Shown: positions 5,706-13,462 of the stretch, in pieces
How the letters are laid out: each line of letters starts with the position of its first letter
Numbering within the stretch: position 1 is the stretch's first letter
From: Lachnospiraceae bacterium UBA6987
GTDB lineage: Bacteria; Bacillota; Clostridia; Lachnospirales; Lachnospiraceae
Assembly: GCA_002449955.1 (NCBI GenBank)
Contig: DJYD01000038.1
Location: 1 to 14,902, forward strand
Direction: 5' to 3'
DNA: 14,902 bases
The notes under the pieces: generated by a model
Told to the model about the DNA's origin: nothing
Seen by the model: the letters and a program-made list of their open reading frames with translations, nothing else
Database searches by the model: none
Program-made: the position numbers and the translations under genes

Positions 5706-8069
5706 TTAATAGAAGAGGAAACGTCTGCGAAGCTTCTCGGCAAGCACCAGACTGCCGGGATCGGCGGGGACGGGCGGGTCTGTCGGCTCCGGCTCAGTGG
5801 GCTCGGTTTCTGTCGGCGGCTGATAATTCGGATCCGGTTCGCCGCAGCGCGTGCAGTAGCCGTTTTCAAAATGATGGCCAAGTGCAGGGATCGCTTCGGT
5901 GTAAGTGTGGTTAGGATCATGCGTGCAGGTGTAAGTCTTCACACCGGCTTCGGTGCAGGTCGGTTCCTTGGTCACGCTGCCGCCATCCCAGGCATGACCG
6001 ATTGCAGGAATCTCTTCCGTCTTCTTTTCGCCGCATCTTGAGCAGGTAAAGGTCCTCACGCCGGCTTCGGTGCAGGTCGGTTCTTTGGTAACCTTGCCGC
6101 TGTCCCAGTTGTGACCCAGGGCTGCGATCTCTTCCGTCTTCTTTTCGCCGCACTTGGTGCAGGTATAGGTCTTTACGCCCTTCGCGGTGCAGGTGGCTTC
6201 CTTGGTGACCTTACCCTTGTCCCAGCTGTGAGAACAGACGGCCGGTGTCGTGGGCTTCGGCTCTTCCGTGGTCGAAGGCTCGGTCGGCTTGGTGTAGCCG
6301 CAGACAGTGCATTTGCCCTTGCTGTTAAAGGTGCAGTCTTCGGTCTTCTTGTCGCCGCAGCTGCAGGTGGCGGTGTGCGTGCCGTCGCCGTTGGATTTCC
6401 AGTTCGTGTAGCTGTGCGTATGGGTGGTCGATCCGCCGCCGACAGGCACCAGACTTCCGCCGGAATAGGTGGCAACGTTGTTAGCGCCGTGCTTGTAGTC
6501 CTTGGCGAGGTAGTAGCCGCCGCGCCCGTTGTAGATCGGCTTGTAATTGCTGTCTAAGAGCAGATAGTTGCCGTTGCTGTCTCTGATCTGATCGATATCA
6601 TTTTCACGGGAAACTTCAAGGCCCAGGCCGCTGCCTCCGACAGTGATGATCTTGCGCAGAGGACGGTAATAGTCGTTGTTCATGCGGGTCCTGGACTGTT
6701 CGACGCCGCCTACGCGGACGATCTTCTCAATATGAGAGCTGACGGCATCCAGGACAACGCCGGAGGAGGTCGGATTGCCGGCGGCCTTGCTCTTATCCAC
6801 AACGAGCTGAGGATAGATGGTCTTATCGGTCGCATCGACAACGGTTCTGTATTCAACAGTGCGGTTAGACGGCCGCTCATCGTAGCTGTAGAAGCTGACC
6901 GTGACGCTTGAAGGATAACCGAAGCTTACGGAACAGGTGATATAGACCGGATACTTCCAGGTGTTGGTAAATACCATGTCCACACCCGGCCAGTTTACCG
7001 TGGCATCCTGAGAGTAGTCCACGTAGTCGACACGCATGGAATGGTTGTGGCGGACATTGACCTGCATCTCGGTCTGCAGGACGCACTGGTACAGGGTCGT
7101 GACAAACTGGCAGATGCCGCCGCCGACGTCATCGATGACCTTGCCGTCTTTATAAGCGTGGCCTACCTTGAATCCGCGTGCCTCGGTGCGCTCGCCGATT
7201 GTCTGGTTCATGGAGCATCTATGATCGGGAAGGACCATCGTGCCGTTCACGATCTCCGCTGCTCTTTTGATGTTCTCGGAGCGGTTCAGGTTGGATTCAT
7301 TGTCATATGTCCAGAACTTGGTCGTACAGGTGGCAACCCGGGAAAAAGGAACATCCTCGATGTCGTCGGATGTGACATTGGGCGGGACCGTTCCCACCAT
7401 GGCGTCGCAGACCATGCCGTCTGAAATATCCCCGGCGAAGGCTTCCAGGATGGAATTGACGGTGAGGGCATTGTTGACCTTGATGCCGGGCTGTTCCTTC
7501 TGCGTTACCGTGAATCCGTTGATGCTGTAGCTGAACTTGGCATCGACAGCTTCCTGTGAGTTCTCGGGAGCGAAAACGTCTTCGACGTAGGCCTTGACCT
7601 TCTTCTCGTCAATGGAGAAGGAGAGGGGCAGCTGCGCATCTCCGTACTTCATATCCATGAGGGTTTTATAGCGTTCGACCAGACGGCCCTTCTGACCGAT
7701 CGAGCTTGCGGTGCGCAGGGCATTCTCAATGTCATAGTCAAAATCGAAAGTGGAAACAGGCACCTCGACGCTGTAGAGAACTTCGTACTCTTCAGGATCG
7801 GTTTTTTCTCCGGCTTCCATCTTGTCCAGCACCTCAGTCGGGATGTTGCGGACGTTGATGGTCAGATCCGAATCGGCAATGAGCTCGCAGTACTCGGCCA
7901 TCGCATCGGCGGCTTCATCCAGGGTCATACCGCTGAGATCGATCGTGCCCAGATGGACGCCGTCAGCTATCCGGTTGCTTGCCTCGGTTTTTTTAGCCGG
8001 CGATGCGGCTATAAAGACCATCACCAGGCAAAGCATGATGACCGGTAAAATGCGAAGTTTTTTGATCAT
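5706..8069 (-). CDS. Exported VanW-family protein with Cys-rich C-terminal repeats
   Basis: Probable cell-surface or secreted protein of unknown biochemical role; VanW domains accompany some vancomycin-resistance clusters, but that alone does not imply resistance. Residues 1-31 form a signal peptide (MIKKLR, hydrophobic core, KKTEAS). Residues about 33-240 match the region usually called the YoaR-like putative peptidoglycan-binding domain. The VanW core runs about 245-400, with VGGGICQFVTTLYQ at 315-328 and HNHSMRVDYVDYSQDATVNW at 341-360. A G5-like region may follow near 405-480. From about 548 the tail is Cys-rich: one THSYTNW...CSCG...CTVCG unit, a Thr/Pro linker, three 39-40-residue repeats (614-731), and a Pro/Glu/Thr end. 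The last residues, LAEKLRRRFLFY, look unlike the rest. No LPXTG motif is seen. The SD TAAGGAGG (8080-8087) contains the stop codon of the upstream paralogue, implying coupled translation. Confidence 0.88.
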   Translation of the reverse strand: MIKKLRILPVIMLCLVMVFIAASPAKKTEASNRIADGVHLGTIDLSGMTLDEAADAMAEYCELIADSDLTINVRNIPTEVLDKMEAGEKTDPEEYEVLYSVEVPVSTFDFDYDIENALRTASSIGQKGRLVERYKTLMDMKYGDAQLPLSFSIDEKKVKAYVEDVFAPENSQEAVDAKFSYSINGFTVTQKEQPGIKVNNALTVNSILEAFAGDISDGMVCDAMVGTVPPNVTSDDIEDVPFSRVATCTTKFWTYDNESNLNRSENIKRAAEIVNGTMVLPDHRCSMNQTIGERTEARGFKVGHAYKDGKVIDDVGGGICQFVTTLYQCVLQTEMQVNVRHNHSMRVDYVDYSQDATVNWPGVDMVFTNTWKYPVYITCSVSFGYPSSVTVSFYSYDERPSNRTVEYRTVVDATDKTIYPQLVVDKSKAAGNPTSSGVVLDAVSSHIEKIVRVGGVEQSRTRMNNDYYRPLRKIITVGGSGLGLEVSRENDIDQIRDSNGNYLLLDSNYKPIYNGRGGYYLAKDYKHGANNVATYSGGSLVPVGGGSTTHTHSYTNWKSNGDGTHTATCSCGDKKTEDCTFNSKGKCTVCGYTKPTEPSTTEEPKPTTPAVCSHSWDKGKVTKEATCTAKGVKTYTCTKCGEKKTEEIAALGHNWDSGKVTKEPTCTEAGVRTFTCSRCGEKKTEEIPAIGHAWDGGSVTKEPTCTEAGVKTYTCTHDPNHTYTEAIPALGHHFENGYCTRCGEPDPNYQPPTETEPTEPEPTDPPVPADPGSLVLAEKLRRRFLFY
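5877..6230 (-). repeat. Three tandem 117-120-bp coding repeats (CxxC type)
   Basis: Residues 614-652, 653-691 and 692-731 of the downstream VanW protein repeat the pattern H-x-WDxG-x-VTKExTCT-x2-GV(K/R)T(Y/F)TC-x2-CGEKKTEEIxAxG. A partial fourth copy (HHFENGYCTRCGE) follows. The DNA period is 117 bases: the GGTGCAGGT block recurs near 5953, 6070 and 6187. In the third copy the CxxC is replaced by C-x-H-DPNH. Such repeats are seen in many Firmicutes surface proteins. The paired Cys could bind a metal or form disulfides outside the cell. Confidence 0.85.
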
Positions 8070-8079
8070 TGAAGTATAA

Positions 8080-8087
8080 CCTCCTTA
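8080..8087 (-). promoter_or_regulatory. Ribosome-binding site overlapping the upstream stop codon
   Basis: On the minus strand TAAGGAGG provides both the TAA stop of the upstream VanW gene (8087-8085) and the Shine-Dalgarno sequence of the downstream one, ten bases before its ATG at 8069. Terminating ribosomes would sit on the next initiation site, so the paralogues are probably translated in a fixed ratio. Confidence 0.8.
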
Positions 8088-10052
8088 CGGATTATCGCTG
8101 CCGTCGCCAGGCTGTTCTCCGAGATCCGGAGCGGCTTCGGTCAGCATGGGGATTTCAGTTTGATAAGTGTGGTGACATACGGAGCATTCATAGCTGTCAT
8201 AACCGGCCTCTGTGGCTGTCGCGTCACGATGATCGATCAGCGTGTATTCACAGGCGGCCGTCTCGGTCTGGGTATCGTCTCCGTCAAGGCAGCTGCGGGT
8301 ACGGACGTGCGTGCCGTCGCTGCTGTAGGTCCAGGCGCTCCATTCACCGTAGCTGTGTTCATGTTCGGTGGCGGGGGCTTCCGTGGTCGGGGGTTCCGTC
8401 TGGGGTTCCGTCGGCTGTGTCGGAACCGGAGCCGGCGCTATGCGAACCGGGGTCTCGCTGGTGGAATAGCCGTTGCTGTCATGGTAATAGTCCTTCGCGA
8501 GCAGATAACCGCCGGCGCCGTCATAGTACGGCATGCCCTTGCTGTTCATGAGCAGCTGCTCACCGTTGTTGTACATCTTGTGAATGTCATTCTCCCACTT
8601 GGCCGTCAGACCTGTGCCGCGGGCGCCGACCTTGATGGTCTGACGCAGATAGCGGTAATAGTCGTTGTTCATCCGGGTCGTGGATTCGACGACGCCGTTT
8701 ACGCGGACGATCTTTTCAATGTGGGAGTTGACTTCGTCAAGCGGATATCCTTCGATTGTAGGCGTGCCGGGTGCGGCTTCCCAGTCATACACGACCTGAG
8801 GGTTGTAGCTCTTTTTGCTGTCAACAACAGTCTTGTATTCGATAGTACGGTTCTTCGGGCGGGTGTCGGTGCTGTAGAAGGTGACCGTGACTGATGAAGG
8901 ATAGCCGAAGGTCGTCGAACAGGCGATATAGATCGGATAGTCCCAGTTGTTGGTGAAAATCAGGTCCACATTGTTCCAGTCGAGCGTCGCATCCTGGGAA
9001 TAGTCCACATAGTCAACCATCATGGAATGGTTCTTGCGGTAGTCGACCTGGAGCTCGGTCTGCAGCAGGCACTGATACAAGGTGGTGGCAAGCTGGCAGA
9101 TGCCGCCGCCGACGGAATCGATGACACGGCCGTCCAGATAGGCATGGCCGACTTTGAAGCCGCGTTCTTCGGTCCGGATACCGATCACTTCGTTCAGGGA
9201 GACGCGTTCACCCGGCATGGTCATCGTGCCGTTGACGTATTGGGCGGCGACGCGGATGTTCTCCGAACGGTTTTCATTTTCGGGGCTGTCATAAGTCCAG
9301 AAATTGGTCGAATATTTGGCAACGACGCCGCTTATGCTGTTTACTGCATCCGAGGTGACGCGCGGTTCGATTGTGCCGACAATGGCAGTGCAGCTCATGT
9401 GATCGGAGATCCCGTCTTCAAAAGCCTTCATGATCGCACTGGTGGTCAGGTTGGCATTGACCTTGACGCCGTTCTGGCTGCCGGAGGTGGCGACCACCCT
9501 TCCTTCGGAAAGGGTGAACTTGGCGTCGACCGGTTCCTTGGTGTTCCCAGGAGCAAAGACGTTTTCGATATAATCCTTGACCTTCTCGCCGTCGATGGAG
9601 TAGGAAAGCGGGAGCTGTGCGCTGGCGTATTTCATATCCATCAGGATCTTGTAGCGTTCCACAAGCTTGCCGGTCTGACCGAGCGTCGTGGCTATGTGCA
9701 GGGCTTCCTCGATGGAATACTCAAAACCGAAAGTGGAAATGGGGACTTCTACCGTGCTTATGACACTGTAATCTTCAATATTAACGGCTTCACCGTTTTC
9801 GATCTTCTTCAGAACATCGGCCGGGATGTCACGGATGTTGATCTTGAGATTGGAAGCGGCAATGGTATCGTAGTATTTCTCCATCGCGGCGACGGCTTCG
9901 GTCAGATTCATACCGCTTAAGTCCTGACTGCCTAAAAAGACACCATCGGCAATGCGGTTGTCTGCCTCCGCCTTATCCACCGGTGAGAAGGCAATGAACC
10001 CCATTACCAGTGTTATGATGATTATCGGTAAAAGACGAAGCTTTTTAAGCAT
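8085..10052 (-). CDS. Exported VanW-family protein, upstream paralogue
   Basis: Probable secreted or surface protein, 655 residues, paralogous to the next gene: 34 of the first 50 residues are identical, and alignment continues without large gaps to about residue 525. The signal peptide is MLKKLRLLP, an Ile/Leu/Val core and KAEA|D. A YoaR-like N-terminal region (about 33-240) precedes the VanW core, with VGGGICQLATTLYQ at 314-327 and NHSMMVDYVDYSQDATLDW at 341-359. After a Pro/Thr/Glu linker (538-562) the tail holds one diverged Cys unit (HEHSYGEWSAW, then YECSVCHHTYQTEIPML) instead of the tandem repeats of its partner. The start at 10052 is preferred over an ATG-like start at 10115 because AAGGAGGT lies eight bases upstream (10061-10068), a signal peptide begins directly, and the promoter -35 covers 10110-10115. 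Function is unknown; peptidoglycan binding is inferred from the family. Confidence 0.88.
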   Translation of the reverse strand: MLKKLRLLPIIIITLVMGFIAFSPVDKAEADNRIADGVFLGSQDLSGMNLTEAVAAMEKYYDTIAASNLKINIRDIPADVLKKIENGEAVNIEDYSVISTVEVPISTFGFEYSIEEALHIATTLGQTGKLVERYKILMDMKYASAQLPLSYSIDGEKVKDYIENVFAPGNTKEPVDAKFTLSEGRVVATSGSQNGVKVNANLTTSAIMKAFEDGISDHMSCTAIVGTIEPRVTSDAVNSISGVVAKYSTNFWTYDSPENENRSENIRVAAQYVNGTMTMPGERVSLNEVIGIRTEERGFKVGHAYLDGRVIDSVGGGICQLATTLYQCLLQTELQVDYRKNHSMMVDYVDYSQDATLDWNNVDLIFTNNWDYPIYIACSTTFGYPSSVTVTFYSTDTRPKNRTIEYKTVVDSKKSYNPQVVYDWEAAPGTPTIEGYPLDEVNSHIEKIVRVNGVVESTTRMNNDYYRYLRQTIKVGARGTGLTAKWENDIHKMYNNGEQLLMNSKGMPYYDGAGGYLLAKDYYHDSNGYSTSETPVRIAPAPVPTQPTEPQTEPPTTEAPATEHEHSYGEWSAWTYSSDGTHVRTRSCLDGDDTQTETAACEYTLIDHRDATATEAGYDSYECSVCHHTYQTEIPMLTEAAPDLGEQPGDGSDNP

Positions 10053-10086
10053 ACAAATAAACCTCCTTAGATAAAGAGCCAGAATC

Positions 10087-10115
10087 AGTATAGCGTATCG
10101 TCTTCGATTTCGCAA
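10087..10115 (-). promoter_or_regulatory. Sigma-A promoter of the VanW pair
   Basis: The minus strand reads TTGCGA (10115-10110), a 17-base spacer and TATACT (10092-10087). Transcription would start near 10080, giving a short leader of about 28 bases containing the ribosome-binding site. An A/T-rich block (10127-10169) lies directly upstream and could act as an UP element for both divergent promoters. Confidence 0.75.
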
Positions 10116-10176
10116 GACTTATCATTTCTTTTATTAAGAAAAAAATGGAAAAAAAGATGAAGAAATAAGGCTTAAG

Positions 10177-10206
10177 CTGGCAATTCCCGCAGCTTTCGTG
10201 TATAAT
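10177..10206 (+). promoter_or_regulatory. Sigma-A promoter of the nucleotidyltransferase-t6A gene run
   Basis: CTGGCA (10177-10182), an 18-base spacer and a perfect TATAAT (10201-10206). The predicted start is near 10213, a leader of about 26 bases. It is divergent from the VanW promoter; the two -35 elements are about 60 bases apart, and no obvious operator lies between them. Confidence 0.75.
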
Positions 10207-10238
10207 ACCACTCAGCCCTCAGGGTGAAAGGAGATATT

Positions 10239-11162
10239 ATGTCACAGAAACCTGTTTTAGTCATTATGGCAGCCGGTATCGGCAGCCGTTACGGTGCCGG
10301 AATCAAGCAGCTTGCCTCTGTTGGTCCTTCCGGTGAAATCATCCTGGATTATTCCCTCTACGACGCACGCGAAGCCGGCTTTGAGAAGGTCGTATTCATC
10401 ATCCGCAAGAGCCTTGAAGCGGATTTTAAAGAGATCATCGGCGTGAAGGCGGAGAAACTGATGGAAGTCCGTTATGCTTTCCAGGAAATCGAAGATCTGC
10501 CGGAAGGCTTTGACTGCCCGGACGGCCGCACAAAGCCCTGGGGAACGGCACAGGCCATCCTCAGTGCAAAGGATGTCATCGACGGACCGTTTGCCGTGAT
10601 CAATGCCGATGATTACTACGGCAAGACGGCATTCCGCATTATCTACGATTATCTGACGGCTCACCCCGGAAAGGAATCCGGTGTGATGGAATGTGCCATG
10701 GCCGGCTTTGTTGTCAAGAACACGCTGAGCGACCACGGCGAGGTAACGAGAGGAATCTGCCTGCAGGACGGCCATATGCTCACGGAAATCCATGAGACAA
10801 GCGGCATTGCCAGACGTGAAGACGGACGCGTGACCGGCACTTTTGAAGGGGAGACGGTCGAGATCGATCCCGATGGCCTTGTCTCCATGAATATGTGGGG
10901 CTTTGACCGCCGCATACTGGACGAACTGGAACAGGGCTTCGTCCCGTTCCTTAAGGAAGCCATTGTCCGTAATCCGCTGAAGGCGGAATATCTGCTGCCG
11001 ACGGCAGTGGATGATGCCCTGAAAGCGGGCAAGCTTACGGTTGAAGTGCTTCCGACGCCGGATACCTGGTTTGGTCTCACCTATCATGAGGACCGCGATC
11101 CGGTTGCGGCTCGTTTCGCCGAGATGGTAAAGGACGGAATCTATCCTTCGCCTCTGTTCTGA
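10239..11162 (+). CDS. Nucleotidyltransferase-family protein (sugar-phosphate type)
   Basis: Cytoplasmic protein with the NTP-transferase fold, which in this family transfers a nucleotide to a sugar phosphate or similar acceptor. Residues 8-24 hold the nucleotide-binding signature (VIMAAGIGSRYGAGIKQ). WGTAQAILSA at 101-110 and INADDYYG at 121-128 carry the substrate-binding and metal-binding positions typical of the fold, and MNMWGF is at 217-222. No C-terminal hexapeptide-repeat domain is present, so it is not a GlmU-type fusion. The ATG at 10239 was chosen because AAAGGAG (10227-10233) precedes it; a GTG at 10224 would put that site inside the gene. It opens the + strand run and ends 16 bases before the next start. 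The exact sugar is unknown, and no clear link to its neighbours is evident. Confidence 0.85.
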   Translation: MSQKPVLVIMAAGIGSRYGAGIKQLASVGPSGEIILDYSLYDAREAGFEKVVFIIRKSLEADFKEIIGVKAEKLMEVRYAFQEIEDLPEGFDCPDGRTKPWGTAQAILSAKDVIDGPFAVINADDYYGKTAFRIIYDYLTAHPGKESGVMECAMAGFVVKNTLSDHGEVTRGICLQDGHMLTEIHETSGIARREDGRVTGTFEGETVEIDPDGLVSMNMWGFDRRILDELEQGFVPFLKEAIVRNPLKAEYLLPTAVDDALKAGKLTVEVLPTPDTWFGLTYHEDRDPVAARFAEMVKDGIYPSPLF

Positions 11163-11178
11163 ATTGAAAGCAGGTATT

Positions 11179-11799
11179 ATGAAGAAAAACAATTTTTGGA
11201 CCACGAGAAACATCGCCCTGATGGGGATGCTGGGCGCCATGGGCGCGCTGCTCATGTATCTGGAGCTTCCCCTGACTTTCCTGGCACCGAATTTCTACAA
11301 GCTGGATTTTTCGGAAATCCCGGTCATGGTGGGGACCTTTTCTCTTGGCCCTGTAGCGGGTGCGGTGATCGAAGCCGTGAAGATCCTGATCAAGCTGTTG
11401 ATCAAACCGACAACGACCGGCGGAGTCGGTGAGCTGGCAAATTTTGTGGTCGGCTGCGCGATCGCAGTGCCGGCCGGCATCATTTACCGCTGCCGCAAGA
11501 ATAAAAAGACAGCTGTGATTTCTCTGCTTGCCGGAACGCTGTGCATGACTGTGGTCGGCATTGTCGTGAATGCATTAGTGATGCTGCCGTTTTATTCCCG
11601 CTTTATGCCTATGGATTCGATCATTGCTGCGGGCTCGAAGATCGTGCCTGCGGTAAATTCCGTATGGACGTTCTGCCTGTTCTGCGTCGGCCCCTTCAAT
11701 CTCTTCAAGGGTCTGCTGATTTCTTTAATCACCTTCCTGCTGTACAAACGGGTCAGCCCGCTTATTCATTCTTTCCAGCAGAAAGAAGGGAAAGCCTGA
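11179..11799 (+). CDS. ribU: ECF transporter S component, riboflavin type
   Basis: Small integral-membrane vitamin-binding subunit of an energy-coupling-factor importer; it works with a shared EcfA1/EcfA2/EcfT module, which is not in this window. The protein is 206 residues with about six hydrophobic segments. The motifs KLDFSEIP (41-48), LGPVAGAVIE (56-65), GELANFVVG (84-92) and GPFNLFKGLLISLITF (171-186) fit the RibU-like branch, which takes up riboflavin or FMN. The ATG at 11179 is preferred over an in-frame TTG at 11164 because it gives the short basic start MKKNNFW; the ribosome-binding site (GAAAGCAGG) is weak. No FMN riboswitch precedes it, as expected for an internal operon gene. Family assignment is firm; the riboflavin assignment is by motif likeness only. 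Confidence 0.8.
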   Translation: MKKNNFWTTRNIALMGMLGAMGALLMYLELPLTFLAPNFYKLDFSEIPVMVGTFSLGPVAGAVIEAVKILIKLLIKPTTTGGVGELANFVVGCAIAVPAGIIYRCRKNKKTAVISLLAGTLCMTVVGIVVNALVMLPFYSRFMPMDSIIAAGSKIVPAVNSVWTFCLFCVGPFNLFKGLLISLITFLLYKRVSPLIHSFQQKEGKA

Positions 11800-11801
11800 T
11801 C

Positions 11802-12239
11802 ATGACCAAAGTCCTCGAGACCTTTAATGAGAAGGAAACTTACAGCTTAGGCAAAACACTTGGGGAATCCGCCGTGCCGGGAGAGGTGATCTGTCTGGAC
11901 GGCGATCTTGGCGTGGGCAAGACTGTGTTTGCGCAGGGCTTTGCCGAGGGGCTGGGCATTAACGGCCCCGTGGCAAGCCCTACGTTTACGATTGTGCAGA
12001 CCTATGAGAAAGGGCGGCTTCCTTTTTATCACATGGATGTCTACCGCCTTGAAGATGAAGATGAGTTAGAAGCCATCGGCGGCAGCGAAATGCTTTGCGG
12101 AGAAGGCGTGTGCCTCGTGGAATGGGGCAGCAGAGTGGAAGGTCTGCTGCCGGAGGATACGCTCTGGCTGAGGCTGGAAAAGGATCTCGGCCGGGGAGAA
12201 AACTACCGCCGGATCACCCTGAGGAGGGATGAAGCATGA
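11802..12239 (+). CDS. tsaE: tRNA t6A synthesis ATPase TsaE
   Basis: Small cytoplasmic ATPase of the complex that installs N6-threonylcarbamoyl-adenosine at position 37 of ANN-decoding tRNAs; it acts on the TsaB-TsaD dimer. It has 145 residues, usual for the family. Walker A is GDLGVGKT at 34-41, followed by ASPTFTIVQTY (58-68), HMDVYRL (77-83) and VEWGSR (106-111), all family signatures. The start two bases after the stop of the S-component gene gives the correct N-terminus; AGAAGGG (about 11784-11790) lies 11 bases upstream. Its end overlaps tsaB by four bases (ATGA), so the two are translationally coupled. Confidence 0.95.
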   Translation: MTKVLETFNEKETYSLGKTLGESAVPGEVICLDGDLGVGKTVFAQGFAEGLGINGPVASPTFTIVQTYEKGRLPFYHMDVYRLEDEDELEAIGGSEMLCGEGVCLVEWGSRVEGLLPEDTLWLRLEKDLGRGENYRRITLRRDEA

Positions 12240-12958
12240 AGATCATAGGGATCGAAAGTGCCTCGTTAGTTGCTTCGGCGGCAATCTGGGAGGACGAAAA
12301 GCTTCTTGCCGAGTATACCGTCGATTTTAAGAAAACACACTCGCAGACCCTGCTGCCGATGCTGGAAGAAATCTGCAGGATGACGGAATGCGAGATGAAT
12401 AGCGTGGACGCCGTGGCGGTCAGCGCGGGTCCCGGCTCCTTTACGGGACTGAGGATCGGCGCCGCAACGGCAAAAGGACTTGGTCTGGCCCTGAACATCC
12501 CGCTGATTGCAGTGCCGACGCTGGACGCTCAGGCGTTCGGCTTGTTCGGGGTGAAGGACCTCATCTGCCCGATCATGGATGCAAGGCGCGGCCAGGTCTA
12601 TACCGGAATATACCGCTTTGATGAGGAAGACCGCATGACGGTCATAAAACCGTCCTGTGCGGCGGATTTCGAAGAAATCGCAGAAGAGCTGAAGGCGCTT
12701 GGCGGAAGGGTGTATTTCCTGGGCGACGGCGTACCGGTGTTTCGGGAAAAAGCTGTCAAACTTTTGGGCGAAAATGCCCGCTTTGTCCCGGCGGGACAAA
12801 ACCGCCAGAGGGCGGCGCTTGTCGCATCGCTGGGCGCGCGGATGTATGCCGAGGGCAAAACGGTTTCAAGCGGAGAGTTTGCACCGAAGTACTACCGCGA
12901 ATCACAGGCGGAACGCGTAAAACGCGAGCGCGAGAGCGCGGCGGTGACCCATGACTGA
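12236..12958 (+). CDS. tsaB: tRNA t6A synthesis protein TsaB
   Basis: Catalytically inactive ASKHA-fold partner that dimerises with TsaD in the bacterial t6A complex. Its 240 residues fit the family. Diagnostic sequences are IIGIESAS (3-10), KTHSQTLLPM (33-42), SAGPGSFTGLRIG (63-75) and PIMDARRGQVYTG (near 112-124). The ribosome-binding site AGGAGGG (12222-12228) is seven bases from the ATG and lies inside the end of tsaE. Its 3' end overlaps rimI by eight bases. The tsaE-tsaB-rimI order is a common Firmicutes arrangement. Confidence 0.95.
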   Translation: MKIIGIESASLVASAAIWEDEKLLAEYTVDFKKTHSQTLLPMLEEICRMTECEMNSVDAVAVSAGPGSFTGLRIGAATAKGLGLALNIPLIAVPTLDAQAFGLFGVKDLICPIMDARRGQVYTGIYRFDEEDRMTVIKPSCAADFEEIAEELKALGGRVYFLGDGVPVFREKAVKLLGENARFVPAGQNRQRAALVASLGARMYAEGKTVSSGEFAPKYYRESQAERVKRERESAAVTHD

Positions 12959-13451
12959 GGGGACGGCAGGAACGGCGTTAAGTGCCGGTGATCTCATTCG
13001 CAGAGCGAGGGAAGAGGATGTTCCGAAGATAGTCAGGATAGAAAAGAGCTGTTTTTCCGATGCCTGGTCGGAGCAGTCCGTAAAGGGGACGCTTTCCAGC
13101 CCCTCCGGGTATCTGCTGATCGCCGAGACCGGGCCGGATGCTGCAGGAAAAGAGGAGGGCACGCTGCTGCTCGGCTATCTTGCTGCACAGATCGTTGGTG
13201 ATGAGGGCGAGCTGCTGCGCATTGCGGCTGCGCCTGACAGAAGAAGACGGGGAACCGGACAGAGACTGCTTGCACAGATGATTAAGGACCATCCTTCCGT
13301 CCGGATCTGGCGGCTTGACGTGCGCACCCGGAATGCAGCAGCCATTGCTTTATATGAGAAAAACGGGTTCCGTATTGTTACGGAAAACCCGGATGTATAC
13401 AGGGACCCGAAGGATAACGGGTATCTGATGATCCGCGGCCAGGCGGAGTAA
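12951..13451 (+). CDS. rimI: GNAT N-acetyltransferase, RimI-type
   Basis: Acetyl-CoA-dependent N-acetyltransferase; RimI acetylates the N-terminus of ribosomal protein S18 in E. coli and may have other targets elsewhere. Family marks are CFSDAWS (35-41), the acetyl-CoA loop RRRRGTGQRLL (97-107), LDVRTRNAAAIALYEKNGF (122-140) and YRDPKDNGYLM (150-160), where RimI usually has an EDAxxM sequence. The first 14 or so residues (Thr/Gly/Ala-rich) extend beyond the typical start, and the ribosome-binding site before the ATG is weak, so initiation probably depends on coupling to tsaB. The target protein is not determinable, but the position in the t6A run is typical. Confidence 0.9.
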   Translation: MTEGTAGTALSAGDLIRRAREEDVPKIVRIEKSCFSDAWSEQSVKGTLSSPSGYLLIAETGPDAAGKEEGTLLLGYLAAQIVGDEGELLRIAAAPDRRRRGTGQRLLAQMIKDHPSVRIWRLDVRTRNAAAIALYEKNGFRIVTENPDVYRDPKDNGYLMIRGQAE

Positions 13452-13462
13452 GGGTAAGGACT

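Noticed and set aside
9027..9920. 297-residue + strand frame opposite the upstream VanW gene, with a similar frame at 7041-7424 opposite its paralogue
   Set aside because: The two antisense frames resemble each other (for example shared KLADAAAD), but this follows from the conserved VanW coding sequence they mirror. No ribosome-binding site or promoter supports either.
5706..10052. VanW pair as a vancomycin-resistance cluster
   Set aside because: No VanR, VanS, VanH, ligase or VanX homologue is nearby, and VanW-domain proteins are common outside resistance loci.
10257..11255. 332-residue minus-strand frame opposite the nucleotidyltransferase gene
   Set aside because: It is antisense to a well-supported gene, has no family motifs or ribosome-binding site, and arises from codon bias.
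11541..11801. N-terminal extension giving a 232-residue TsaE
   Set aside because: TsaE is normally about 145 residues, and the extension lies wholly within the S-component gene in another frame. The ATG at 11802 gives the family N-terminus.
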